Shown: one piece after another, positions 23,228 through 35,060 of the stretch
Layout of the letters: every line of letters starts with the position of its first letter
Numbering within the stretch: position 1 is the first letter of the stretch
NCBI GenBank assembly: GCA_024291935.2
Contig: JAGTYA010000024.1
Coordinates: 2,046,001-2,110,000 of the forward strand
Direction of reading: 5' to 3'
Source of the DNA: Okapia johnstoni
Lineage: Eukaryota; Chordata; Mammalia; Artiodactyla; Giraffidae
Length of the DNA stretch: 64,000 nt
Translations under genes and position numbers: made by a program
Notes under the pieces: model-generated
Database searches by the model: none
Told to the model about the DNA's origin: nothing
The model's input: the letters and a program-made list of their open reading frames with translations, nothing else

Positions 23228-23443
23228 TCCTTGGTTCCAGCTCAGTGGGTAAAGAACACACCTGCCAGTGCAGGAGACGTAGGAGAGGCAGGTTCGATCC
23301 CTGGGTCGGGAAGATCCCCTGGAGGGGGAAATGGCAACCCACTCCAGTATTCTTGCTGGGATAATCCCATGGTCAGAGGAGTCTGGTGGGCTACAGTCCA
23401 TAGGTCTCAAAGAGTCGGATGCAACTTGACTTACAGCACACCA
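23228..23443 (+). mobile_element. Bov-tA SINE
   Basis: Head 'cttggttccagctcagtggg' and B-box 'ggttcgatccctgg' are joined to a Bov-A body ending 'gagtcggatgcaacttgac'. Confidence 0.9.
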
Positions 23444-24341
23444 GAAAACAAGTATGTGGACCACAGCTTTGGAAGAAGGGGCACACTGGTCTCCTGCAGC
23501 AGGTTCCTGGCGAGATCATTGATAAATCAGCCAGACAGCCCATCTAGAAGTCCCTGCATTTGTTCCCCTTTGCCTGCTGCCTGCATCTGCCCTCACGAAA
23601 ATCCATTTTTCCTCAGTGCCTTCAGCACAGCCTGCTGTTTGGAGTTGCTCTCTGATGTTTTGTGTGCCCCAGTTCACTGTGTCCACATTTTTGGTGGCAG
23701 GTCAAAATAATAATGTCCTTCTACCCTCCGGTAAGAGGAGACAGCATCTGTGTCCTTCTGTGTGCCCTTGAATGCAGAAGAAACCTGCTAAGCTAGAAGT
23801 TTCCCCTTTCCAAGACATGAGTTTACCCTGATGATCTCCAGAATGAGTGAGGTGAAGGACACCAGCATGGGGCCTGTTTGTTGAGTCGAGGGGAGACCGG
23901 TTCGGAGGTCATAGTAACTACACAAACACAGAGCAACTTGATCACCAGGTGACTGCAGGCAACAGCTTAGTCCAGAGCTGCCTGGCCCACGTCTGAGATA
24001 ATGTATCCCCCAAGCTACAGGCCACCTGGGCTGGCTCCTGTCCCCTGGGACCACCTGCCTGCAGTCCTATGCACTTACCCAGTGTACACTCAAGTATTAG
24101 CAAGTTCTGTGTGAACTGTGGTGTGAAACACACTGGGAAGCACTGCCTTTGGGTCGGATTGGTGAGAGGTCCTAGCTCAGGGAAGTGACACTCCTTTGTT
24201 TCTTTGCCCCAAAGGTCAGGCCAGATGCCGAGTGCATTCTATTTGCTTTTTGGTTGGTTGAGTTGAAAAATATCCCGTTTTCTGCTGCCATGTTAAATCT
24301 ATAATTTAATACAGATACTTGTGTTATTTTATTTATGACAA
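23444..24341. other. Unique intron
   Basis: No repeat or gene recognised. Confidence 0.45.
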
Positions 24342-24543
24342 GTGCTCAGTTGCTAAGTCATGTCCGACTCTTTGTGACCCCATATGCTGGAGCCTGCCAG
24401 GCTCCTCTGTCCATGGAACTTTCCAGGCAAGAATACTGGAATAGGTAGCCATTTCCTTCTCCAGGGGATCTTCCTGACGCAGGAATCGAACTCGTGTCTC
24501 CTCCATTGGCAGGCAGATTCTTTACCACTGAGCCACCAGGGGA
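24342..24543 (-). mobile_element. Bov-tA SINE
   Basis: Complement of a full copy, 'gctaagtcatgtccgactct' at the left and 'actgagccaccagggga' at the right. Confidence 0.9.
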
Positions 24544-25099
24544 CACACACCACTCCTATTTCTTAAAAAGTGTGCAGACTTGGTGGCCTGCTCCCTCCTA
24601 GGGATGAAAATAACCCTGCCTGACTCCGATGTGATAGGATGACAAGGCCTCGACTCCTTTTGGAGTTGTGGCCTGAGCCATTTCCTTCAGAAAAGTCGGC
24701 GAGGGAGGATGGTGGGATGCCAAATAGAGCCCCCAAACAGAGACATCTTAGGGAGTACTGACTGTTTTCGGGAAACTACAGCTTTCTGGTGCTTGCCCTC
24801 CAGCCTGCCCTTCCTCAGGTGAGAGTGCTTAGAGGCCACCCTGTGTGAGGGCTTCTGGAGAAGCAAGCATGACTGTGGGAGGGAAACGGCACTGCGTCTG
24901 GAGTCCAGCAGGCGGGCAGGGCATGTGAACAGCTCCTGCTGATCCGCTGACTTTCTGGGTTTAGAGAAAGTTGTAGTGAAGAAAATTTGATGTTTCCGTC
25001 TTCTTAACTTTGGAGGCAAAGTCCTCCAAACTAATGGAACCTTTACTAAATTCTCAGCTGCATCTTATATGGATCCCATATAGCACAGTTTTGAAGCCC
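24544..25099. other. Unique intron
   Basis: No repeat or gene recognised. Confidence 0.45.
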
Positions 25100-25640
25100 A
25101 AACTTCAAGCAGTTTCTTTGAGTGGACTTGACTGTAAATATCAACTTGGTGGGGACAGTTTTTAAATGGCTTGAGACCCAGGCTGCCGTAGAAGGTATCA
25201 TGGATGACCTCGACCCTGCCCAGCCTTTAAGGCAGGCTCTGCAGGCTTCCTGTAGGGAACCAGTGCAGGGAAAGAGCAAGTTAGCCAAGATGGCATGGTC
25301 AGACTCTCTTGCCTCATGGGCTCTTACTCTTGCCCCACATTTTGTAAATAATGGTTATGTAACAGCTGAGATGGCTTATAGCACTGCACGTGTGTGTCAC
25401 GAGGTACTTGCTTGGCCATGGGCTACTTTTGTTCTGTAAGCATATATAAACTCCACCTGGAAAGCCCTTGTGGTTATGTTAGGTTATGTTCTGGCTGCTG
25501 CATCAGCCAGGAGAAAAGAAAAGTGTCTGCAGTTCCTATGGCTCCTTAAGTCTTCTTCCAGCCTCTTAGCTCATGCCTTGCCTACCTCGGGTTCAGCAAA
25601 CAGTGCACACAGTGAGATACAGCAAGGCAACCAGATAGAA
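25100..25640 (+). mobile_element. Possible solo LTR
   Basis: A TATA-like 'catatataaactcc' at about 25440 is preceded by a 'gtaacagctgagatggc' and 'acttgcttggccatgg' region and followed by a short doubled 'ggttatgtta' block, which suggests U3 and R of a retroviral LTR. Boundaries, polyadenylation signal and target-site duplication were not identified. Confidence 0.25.
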
Positions 25641-25646
25641 ACTATT

Positions 25647-25887
25647 GTAGTCATTCAGTCACTCAGTCATGTCCGACTCTGCAGCCCCACGGACTGGCAG
25701 CACACCAGGCTTCTCTGTCTCCACTCTCTCCTGAAGTTTCCTCAAGTTCATATCCATTGAGTCAGTGATGCTATCTAACCATCTCATCCTCTCACACCCC
25801 CTTCTCCTCTTGCTCTCAATCTTTCCCAGCATCAGGATCTTTCCCAGCATCAGGTGGCCAAAGTACTGGAGCTTCAGCATCAGTCCT
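25647..25887 (-). mobile_element. BovB LINE 3' end fragment
   Basis: Complement of the BovB terminal region ('ttcagtcactcagtcatgtc' to 'tactggagcttcagcatcag'). A small direct repeat 'tttcccagcatcagg' appears twice at 25827-25857. Confidence 0.88.
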
Positions 25888-26165
25888 GATTTAGGCTTTG
25901 TGGGCCATCTGGTCTCTGTCTCAGCTACTTTACAGCCCTGCTGCCATGGTGTGAAAACAGCCAGGGACAAACAAACAGATGAGCACAGCTGTGTTCCAAT
26001 ACAGCTATAAGGACACTAAGAAGTTTGGATTTCATATAATTTTCATGTCAAAAAATAGTATTCTTCCTTACGATTATTTCTGAATCATTTAAAAATGTAA
26101 AAACCATTCCTAGCTCATGAGCCATGCAGAAAGTAGGTGGTAGGCCAGAGTTGACCTTTAGTCCA
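25888..26165. mobile_element. hAT-type DNA transposon relic
   Basis: 'ttaggctttgtgggccatct', 'ggtctctgtctcagctactt' and 'gctgtgttccaatacagcta' match an old non-autonomous element whose terminus also appears near 5255. It is too short to code for anything. Confidence 0.5.
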
Positions 26166-26171
26166 TAATAT

Positions 26172-26275
26172 GCTGTTCAGTTCAGTTCAGTCGCTCAGTC
26201 GTATCCGACTCTTTGCGACCCCATGAATCGCAGCACGCCAGGCCTCCCTGTCCATCACCAACTCCCAGAGTTTAC
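26172..26275 (-). mobile_element. Very short BovB 3' insertion
   Basis: Just over 100 bases of BovB terminus, starting with (TTCAG)n. It is flanked by the near-identical words ccataatatgctg (about 26163) and ccatagtatgctg (about 26282), so it is a complete, severely 5'-truncated insertion. Confidence 0.85.
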
Positions 26276-26289
26276 CCAAACCCATAGTA

Positions 26290-26934
26290 TGCTGAGCCCT
26301 GCTGCCTAAATGAGATCCAGCTCTCTCCTCAGTCAGCTTTCAGCAGCATGTCACCACTGCACTGGGAAACTGGCTGGGTCCTAGAGGGCGCTTTTGCTAA
26401 GTTATCTCTCGGGATGGTTTCATGCAATTAAGCAAATTATTCCTTTGATTAGTACCATGCTTGGCAGGTCCAGTTGGAGGCCTAAAGGAATGAATCTGTT
26501 TAGCCCCAGTTCCCTTACCCTGTTTTCAGTCGGATAGCTTTCATTAGCCTGAAGCACAAAGAGCAGTGGTTCTTAATTTCCCACCTCTGCAAGCTTGGCA
26601 GCCTCTTCACAGTCAGATCTCATCCCACCCACCCTGCCTTTCTGAGCCCACGTGCAGAGATGCTGGCTCCGCCGTCTGGTAGGGTGTGCCAAAGTGGTGA
26701 CTGTCAGAGCGAAGCTCAACTCTGAGGAAGCTCAATGGCATTTCTTCCCCAACCCCACCCTTGCTGTTTTATGTAGCAGTGTATTTTGTTGAATTATGCA
26801 TTTAAAACTGTCGTTGAGCATGTTTCTGTTCCTTCTCTGTAATAATGGGTTTGTTAAGAAATGAGCAATCCAGCGCTCTGGCTTTTTAATTTTTGTACAG
26901 TATGATAATTGGTACCAGATAAGAGATGGAAAAT
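26290..26934. other. Unique intron
   Basis: No repeat or gene recognised. Confidence 0.45.
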
Positions 26935-27041
26935 TCAAAGACGCCTGCTCCTTGGAAGGAAATCTATGACAATCCTAGACAGCAATTAAACAATCTGAGA
27001 CATCACATAGACAACAAAGGTCTGTCATAATCAAAGCTATG
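26935..27041 (+). mobile_element. BovB LINE, left part (split by L1)
   Basis: 'gctccttggaaggaaatcta' to 'aatcaaagctatg' is the last part of the BovB reverse transcriptase frame. The element resumes at 35927, after the L1. Confidence 0.85.
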
Positions 27042-27129
27042 TTTTTTTTTTTTTTTTCCCAACCTTTTTATTATTATTTATTTATTTATTTATTTATTTT
27101 TTTTAATTTTTAGTTTTGGGGGCTAATTA

Positions 27130-30100
27130 CTTTACAATATTGTAGTAGTTTTTGCCATACATCGACATGAATCAGCCATGGGATTCACATGTGCTCCCCC
27201 TCCCAAACCCTCCTCCCACCTCCCTCCCCCTCCATCCCTCAGGTCATCCCAACGCTCCATCCCTGAGCATCCGTCCCATGCATAGAACATGGAATGGTGT
27301 TCTGCTTCACATATGACAATATACATGTTTCAATGTTATTGTCCCAGAACGTCCAACCCTCACCTTCTCCCTCAGAGTCCACAGGACTGTTCTATGCATC
27401 TGTGTCTCTTATTCTGTCTCACATATAGGGTTACCATTACCATCTTTCAAATTCCATATACATGCATTAGTATACTGTATTGGTGCTTTTCTTTCTGGCG
27501 CACTTTCAACTCTGTATAAATGGGCTCCAGATTCATCCATCTCAATAGAACGGATTTCAAATGTTTTTTTTTAATGGCTGAGTAATATTCCATTGGTAAA
27601 AAAAAATATGTACCTGACAGCTTCCTTTATCCGATTCGTCCTTCTGATTGACATCTAGGTTGCTTCCATGTCCTGGCTATTTTAAACAGTGCTGCGATTG
27701 AAACATTTGGGTAACACATAACGCGTCTCTTTCAATTCTGGTTTCCTTGGTGTATATGCCCTAGCAGTGGGCTAGCCTGTTTCCATATGGCAGTTCTAAT
27801 CCCAGTTTTTTAAGAATCTCCACACTGTTTCTCCAAAGTGGCTGTACTAGATTGCATTCCCACCAACAGTGAAAGAGGGTTTCCCTTTTCTCCACACCCC
27901 GTCCAGCATTTTATTGCTTGTAGACTTTTGATAGCCAGCCATTCTGAATGGTGTGTAATGGTAACCTCATTGTGGTTTGGATTGCATTTCTCTAATTAAT
28001 GAGTGATGTTGAGCATCTTTTCATGTGTTAGTTAGCCATCTGTATGTCTTTCTTTGGAGAAATGTCTGTTAGTTCTTGGCCCATTTTTTTGATTGGTCCG
28101 ATTATTTTTCCCTGGAATTCAGCTGCAGGAGTTGCTTGTATATTTTTGAGATTAATTGATTGTTCTGTTGCTTCGTTTGCTATATTTACTCCATTCTGAT
28201 AAGGCTGACTTTCACCTTGCTTATAGTTTTTCCTTTGTTGTGCAAAAGCATTTAATTTTGATTAGGTCCCATTTGTTTTTTTTGCTTTTTATTCCAATAG
28301 TCTGGGGGTGGTCATGGAGGAACCTGCTGTGATTTATGTCGGAGATTTGTTTTGCCCTATGTTCTTCCCCACTAGGAGTTTTATAGTTTCTGTTCTTACA
28401 TTTATATCTTTAGATCATTTTGATTATTTTGTGTATGGGTTAGAAGTGGTTCTAGTTTCATTCTTTTACAAGTGGTTGACCAGTTTTCCCAGCACCACTT
28501 GTTAAAGAGATTGTCTTTTCTCCATTGTATACTCTTGACTCCTTTTGTCGAAGATAAGGTGCCCATAGGTGCGTTGGGTTTATCTCTGGCTTTCTATTAT
28601 TTGTTCCATCGATCTATATTTCTATCCTGTGTCCAGTACCACACTGTTCTGGATGACTGTGGCTTGTAGTAGAGCTTGAAGTCAGGCAGGTTGATTCCTC
28701 CAGTTCCATTCTTCTTTCTCAAGATTGCTTTGGGCTATTTCGAGGTTTCTTATTTACTTCCATACAAATTGTGAAATGATTTGTTCTGTTCTGTGAAAAA
28801 ATATCATTGGTAGTTCTTGATAGGATTGCATTGAATCTGTAGATTCTTGGGTAGTAATACTCATTTTTCACTATATAATCATCCAATCCAGGAACACGGT
28901 ATATTTCTCCATCGTTAGTGTCCTCTTTGATTTTCTTTCATCAGTGTTTTATGTTTTCCTATATTATAATCTTTTGTTTCTTTAAGGTAGATAATATTCC
29001 TAAGTAGTTTAATCTTTTTTGTTGCAATGTGAATGGTATTGTTTCCTTAATTTCTCTGTTCTGTTTCTCATTATTGGTGTATAGGATGCAAGGGATTTCT
29101 GTGTGTTATTTTGTATCCTGCAACATTACGTATTCATTGAGTAGCTCTAGTAGTTTTCTGGTAGAATCTTTAGGGTTTTCTATGTAGAGGATCATGTCAT
29201 CTGCAAACAGTGAGAGTTTTACTTCTTCTTTTCCTATCTGTATTCCTTTTATTTCTTTTTTTCCGCTCTGATTGCTGTGGCCAAAACTTCCAAAACTAAG
29301 TTGAATAGTAGTGGTGAGAAAGTGGGCATCCCTTGCCTTGTTCCTACTTGAGGAAATGCTGTCGTTTTTCACCATTGAGGATAATGTTTTGCTAGTGGGT
29401 TTGTCCATATATAGCTTTTATTATGTTGAGTCTGTTCCTTCTATTACCTGCTTACTGGAGAGTTTTTATCATAAATGGATGTTGAATTTTTGTCAAAGGC
29501 TTTTTTCTGGCTCTAATGAGATAATCTATTGTTCTTAATCTTTCATTTGTTAATGGGTAGAATTACATTGATTGATTGCGGCATGTTAAAGAACCTTGCA
29601 TTCCTGGGATAAAGCCCACCTTGTCATGAGTATGATCTTTTAATATGAAGTTGGATTCTGTTTGCTAGAATTTTATAAAGTCGATTTTTGCATCATGTTC
29701 ATCAGTGATATTGGCCTGTAGTTTTCTGTTTTTTTGTGACACTTTGTCTGGTTTGGAATGTTAGGGTGACTGTGGCCTCAAGGGAAAGAGTTTTGGAAGT
29801 TTACCATCTTCTGCAATTCTCTGGAAGAGTTTGAGATAGATAGGTGTAGCTCTTCTCTAAATTTTTGGTTAGAATTCCGCCTGTGAAGCCGTCTGGTCCT
29901 GGGCTTTGTTTGCTGGAAGATTTCTGATTACAGTTTCGATTTCCGTTGCTTAGTATGGGTCTGTTAAGATCTTCTATTTCCATCCTGGTTCAATTTTGAA
30001 AGTTATACTTTTCTAAGAATTTGTCCATTTCTTCCAAGTTGTCCATTTTAATTGCCATATAGCTTGTTGGTAGTAGTCTCTTATGATCCTTAGTATTTCT

Positions 30101-31380
30101 GTGTAGTCTGTTGTGATCTCTCTCACCCCTTTCCCCCCATTTCATTTCTATTTTGTTGAGCTGATTCTTCTCCCTTTGTTTCTTTGATGAGTCTGGCTAA
30201 TGGCTTGTCAATTTGTTTATCATTTCTCGAAAAACCAACTTTTTTGTTTTGTGATTTGCTATGGTCTCTTTTTTATTTTGCATTTATTTTCTGCCCTAAT
30301 TTTTAAGATTTTCTTTCCTTCTAAACTAACCCTAGGGGTTCTTCATTTTCTTCCTTCTCTAGTTGCTTTAGGTTTTAGAGTTTAGTTTTTTTATATTTAT
30401 TTGAATTTTATCTTGTTTCTTGAGGTCAGCCTGTTATTGCTATGACCTTCCGCCTTAGCATTGCTTTTACATGTCCCATAGGATTTGGTTGTGTTGTTTT
30501 CATTCTCATATTCGATTCTATCATATTTTGATTCTTTTTTGATTTCACTTCTGTGATTTTTGGGTTGGTTATTCAGAATCGTGTTGTTTAGCCTCCATAG
30601 GTTGGAATTTTAATAGTTTTTTTCCCTGTAATTGAGGTCTAATCTTACTGCATTGTGGTCAGAGAGATGGCTGGGATGATTTCAATTTTTTGAATTTACC
30701 AAGGCTAGATTTATGGCCCAGGAGTGATCTATCCTGGAGAAGTTCCATGTGCACTTGAAAAAAATGTGAAATTGCTTGTTTTGGGGTGGAAAGTCCTGAA
30801 AATATCGATAAATCTAATTTGCTATAGTATCATTTAAAGTTTGTGTTTCCTTGTTCAATTTCAGTTTTGTTGATCTATCCATAGGTGGGAGGGAGTGTTA
30901 AAGTCTCCCACTATTATTGTGTTATTGTTAACTTTCCCCCTTCCATACTTGTTAGTATTTGCCTTATATATTTTGGTGCTCCTATGTTGGGGTGCATATA
31001 TATTTATAATTTGTTTTACATCTTCTTCTTGGATTGACCCTTTTATCATTATGTAGTGTCCTTACTTTTTTTTTTGTCCCCCTTTTCACAGCCTTTATTT
31101 TAAAGTCTATTTTTAATCTGAAATGATATTGCGACTCCTGCTTTCTTTTGGGTCCTCCATTTGCATGAAATATATTTTTTCCATCCCTTCACTTTCAGTC
31201 TGTATGTGTCCCTAGTTTGAGGTGGGTCTCTTGTAGACAGCATATGTAGGGTCTTTGTTTTTGTATCCACTCAGCCACTCTTTGTCTTTTTGGTTGGGGC
31301 ATTCAACACATTTACATTTAAGGGTAGATTAATGATAAGTATGGTCCCGTTGCCATTTACCCCTTTGTAGTTTTAAAGTT
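27130..31380 (-). pseudogene. L1 ORF2 (endonuclease/reverse transcriptase), broken
   Basis: Minus-strand fragments in order are: endonuclease near 30861-31049, reverse transcriptase N-terminal part near 29801-29983, catalytic FADD motif in 29106-29408, and the C-terminal region down to about 27900. ORF2p nicks target DNA and copies L1 RNA. The longest open piece is 100 codons; single-base insertions and deletions break the frame dozens of times. The family protein is about 1,280 residues. Confidence 0.85.
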
Positions 31381-31385
31381 CGTGT

Positions 31386-32300
31386 TTAAACATCCTTTCT
31401 GTGTTTCCTGTTTAGAGAAGATCCTTTAGCATTATTGTTTGGAGAGCTGGTTTGGTGGTGCTGAATTCCCTCAGATTCTTGCTTTGTCCTGTAAAGCTTT
31501 TGAAATTCTTCTTCATATCTGAAATGAGATCCTTGCCGGTACAGTAATCTGGTTGTAATTTTTCTCTTTCCATTACTTAAGTATTCCTGCCATTCCCTTC
31601 TAGCCTGAAGAGTTTCGTATAGAAAGATCACTGTTATCACTTATGGGGATCCCCTTGTGGTTTATTTGTTGTTTTTTTTCCCTTGCTGCTTTTTAATATT
31701 TGTTCTTTGTGTTTGATCTTTGTTAATTTGATTAATATGTGTCTTGGGGTGTTTCGCCTTGGGTTTTTTATCTGTTGGGACTCTCTGGGTTTCTTTGGAC
31801 TTCTGTGACTATTTCCTTCCTCATTTAGGTGAAATTTTCAACTAGTAATCTCGCGAGTAACTTTTCATGCGTTTCCTTTTATCTTCTTCTTCTGGGACTT
31901 CACTATGATTTTCGAATGTTGGGAGCATTTCATATTGTACCAAGGTCCCTGAGGTTTTCCTCATTTACTTGATTCTTTTTCTTTCTTTTTTTCCCTCTCT
32001 GCTTCGTTATTTCCACCATTCTATCTTCTGACCTCACTTATCCTATCTTCAGCCTCTGTTATTCTACTGTTGGTTCCCTCCAGCGTGTCTTTTATCTCCT
32101 TTTATTTCATATTCAAAATTTATTGACTCCTTTTTATTTCTTCTAGGTCTGGTAAACATTTCATCATCTTCACAATCCTTGTCTCCAGGCTATTTATCTG
32201 TAACTCCATTTTATTTCAAATATTTTGTGATCATTTTTACTATCAATATCTACAATTCTTTTTCAGATAGATTCCCTATCTCCTCCTCTTTGTTGGTTTG
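31386..32300 (-). pseudogene. L1 ORF1 (RNA-binding protein), broken
   Basis: The 84-codon stretch at 31386-31640 reads WQEYLSNGKRKITTRLLY and continues through an FRYE...F motif, which is the conserved C-terminal domain of L1 ORF1p. The upstream coiled-coil part is present only as short broken frames. ORF1p coats L1 RNA and acts as a chaperone. Confidence 0.75.
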
Positions 32301-33339
32301 TGGGCATTTTCTCATTTTCCTTTACTTGTTTAGTATTTCTCTGCCTTTTCATACTTGTTTAGATTGCTGTGTTAGGCGTGGCCTTTCTGTATTCTGGTAT
32401 TGAAGTTCCTCTTTATTGTGGAAGGTTTTCCTCACTGTTGGTGGGTTGGATGGGTGGCTTGTCAAGGTTTTCCTGGTTGGAGATCTGTGTCGGTGTTACT
32501 GGTGGTGGCAGCTGGATTTCTTCTCTTTAGCGTGCAATGGAGATGTCCCAGTATTGAGTTTTGAGATGTTCTATGGATTGGGTGTGCCTCTGGCAGACCT
32601 TTATATGATGCTCAGGGCTATGTTTCCTGCATTGCTGGGAGAGTTTGCTTGGTATGTCTGCTCTGGAACTTATTGGATCTTGGGTGGAGCTTGGTTTCAG
32701 TGTATATGGGAGGCGTTTTGGAAGATCTCTTATGTATTAATGTTTCCTCTGAGCTTTCAGTCTTATTCTTGCAGTAGCCTCAAGACTACTCATCCATACA
32801 GCCATCATAATAAAACTTTTAGGTTAATGGTGAAAAGATTTTCTCCACAGTGAGGGATAACCCAGAGAGGTTCACTGAGTTACATGGAGAGGTGATAGGG
32901 GAGGGAGGTTGAGGTTGAACTCAGGAGGAGAGGAGGGGGACTCAAACGTGGGGAGAGCAGTCTAGCCAGTAAGCACTCCCCTCTGTTGCTTCTCCACAGT
33001 CTGGAGCCTCAGAGAGGTTCACAGAGATACATAGAGGATGGGGGAGGAAGGCATAGAGGTGAGTATGAGTAGAAAGGATGGAATCAAGAGGGGAGAGAGA
33101 GATCTGGGCAGTATACTGTTCCCGAAGTGTTCTCCGTACCCAAACACCCTCAGAGATCTTCCAAGAATTGGGTTGAGAAGAGAAGGAGGAGGGTGGGATA
33201 TAAAGGTTCCCTGAGGGGAGAGATAGAGCGTCAATAGAGGGAGAGAGTAATCAGCCAGTAATCAACACTCCTTGAGTATAAATGGTACTAAAGATTGTAT
33301 CTTAAATATGCACAAAATTGATATCAATATGTTAAAACA

Positions 33340-33680
33340 AAAATAAAAATCTGGAGTAGAGGTTAGACTCCTTATAACATACAAATGAAAAAAAAGAAAA
33401 AAAGAAAACAGTATAAAAAGAAAAAAGCCAGTAAAACAGTATAAACAGAAAAAAAAAAAGAAAAACAGGATTATACCAGTAAAAAAAAAAATAATAAAAA
33501 AAATAAAAAAAAGAAAACGCAAAAAAGTATAAGATATATGTACTCAGTTGTTTTAAAAATAGGGTTTTTTGTTTTTTTTTTCAAGTAGTGGTTGGGTAAT
33601 GAAACTGAAAATTAAAGGTGTAATAGACGCCTTAAAGAAAATAAAAGGTACCCAAAAAAATAAAAAAAATGATAATAGTA
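33340..33680. repeat. A-rich low-complexity tract in the L1 5' UTR
   Basis: Long runs of A with interspersed G (for example 33390-33520) on the plus strand give a poly-T-rich region on the L1 sense strand. Confidence 0.8.
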
Positions 33681-34019
33681 AAAATATATATCCTGGACTT
33701 GTCTCTGGAGCATTGTTGAGCCGTGTGGGGTCTCTGTCAGTTTCAGATCCAATCCTTGTTTCCTGCTATACTTTTCAAGGATCATAGGCCCCTTTCAATG
33801 CAACAGTCATGTCAACTACAGGGATTTTAATCTGTTGGCCTGTCCCATCCAACGCGCTTCCCTCTGTTTATTTGGCTTTTTGTTTGGAGGTCTCTCAGTG
33901 TCTAATTTCCGCCCCTGCCCACAAAGGGCGGAGGTGTCTCTTTAGGTTCACATTGCGCAGTCCTGCTGGTGGGGGAGAGAGGACCACTGCAACAATATAA
34001 CGGCTGTGTGTGGAGAGCT

Positions 34020-35060
34020 TACAGTGGTCCCTCGGCCACACTGGGTTCACCCCCGCTCATCACTGGCGTGGTGTCTTTCCCCCCGACTACCCCGCTCATG
34101 CTTCAGGGTACTCTGCCGGGGGGTGGGCCCAGATATGCGCGCACCTTCCCAGGTTTAAACTGCTCCAGGTTCAGGTTCCCGGGTACTCCACAAAGCGCAG
34201 ACCTCGGTTGGGCCGCGGGTTTGCCGCCGTTTCCGGTCGGAGCAGCTCAGGCAGCCGGGAGTTTGGTGAGCGCACACTCCCCTGTTGGGGGCGATCTGCT
34301 TATCACCCCCTGGTACCCCCGCCTCAGTTTACGGGCCGCGCTTCCCTGGTACTCCACCGAGCGCAGACTCGGTTGGGTTCGCCGGTTTGCGCCTTCCTCT
34401 GGTCCGGAGCAGCCAGGCAGGCCGGGAGTTTGGCGAGCGCTCACATCCCCTGTTTGGGCGGTGCGGCTTATCACCTCCCCTCCCTGGTCCCGCCTCGGTT
34501 CCCGCGGTGTGCGCTTCCCGGGTACTCCACAAAGGCGCAGACCTCAGTTTGGGCCGGCGGTTTGCGCCTGATTCCCGGGTCGGAGCAGCTGCTGGCGAGC
34601 CCGTGAGTTTGGCGAGCGCACTCTCCCCTGTCCCGGGGCGATGGGCTAACACCTCCCTGGTCCCCGCCTCAGTTTACGGGCGGCGCATCCCTGGTACTCC
34701 ACCGAGGCGCAGACTCGGTTGGGTTCGCGGTTTGCGCCGTTACCGTCCGGGAATGCAGCTCAGGCAGCCGGGAGTTTGGCGAGCGCTCCACATCCCCTGT
34801 TTGGGCGGTGCGGCTTATCACCCGTCCCTGGTCCCCCGCCTTCGTTGAGATGGGTACACTCTGCGGTCGCGGCTTCCCGGGTACTCCACAAAGGCGCAGA
34901 CTCGTTTGGGCACCCGGCGGTTTGCGCCGTTCCGTTTTTTGTCGGGAGCAGCTCAGGCAGCCAGGAGTTTTGGCGAGCGCCGACCGCCCAGGTTGTGGCT
35001 TTATCACCTCCCTGGTCCCCGCCTCGGGTTTTAACGGTTTATACGGGCGCGCCCGACCCC
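34020..35060 (-). repeat. GC-rich tandem monomers of the L1 5' UTR
   Basis: The anchor 'ggtactccac' recurs at 34181, 34347, 34520, 34692 and 34879, giving spacings of 166-187 bases. A second anchor, 'gagtttggcgagcgc', recurs in step. The stretch is rich in CpG. Monomeric 5' UTRs act as promoters in other L1 families, for example mouse, so a promoter role is plausible here; that is inference. The 135-200 codon open frames in this part are chance results of high GC. Confidence 0.85.

Noticed and set aside
33969..34848. Long overlapping open frames (187-200 codons) on the plus strand
   Set aside because: They lie antisense in the GC-rich monomers of the L1 5' UTR, occur in several frames at once and have no known domain.
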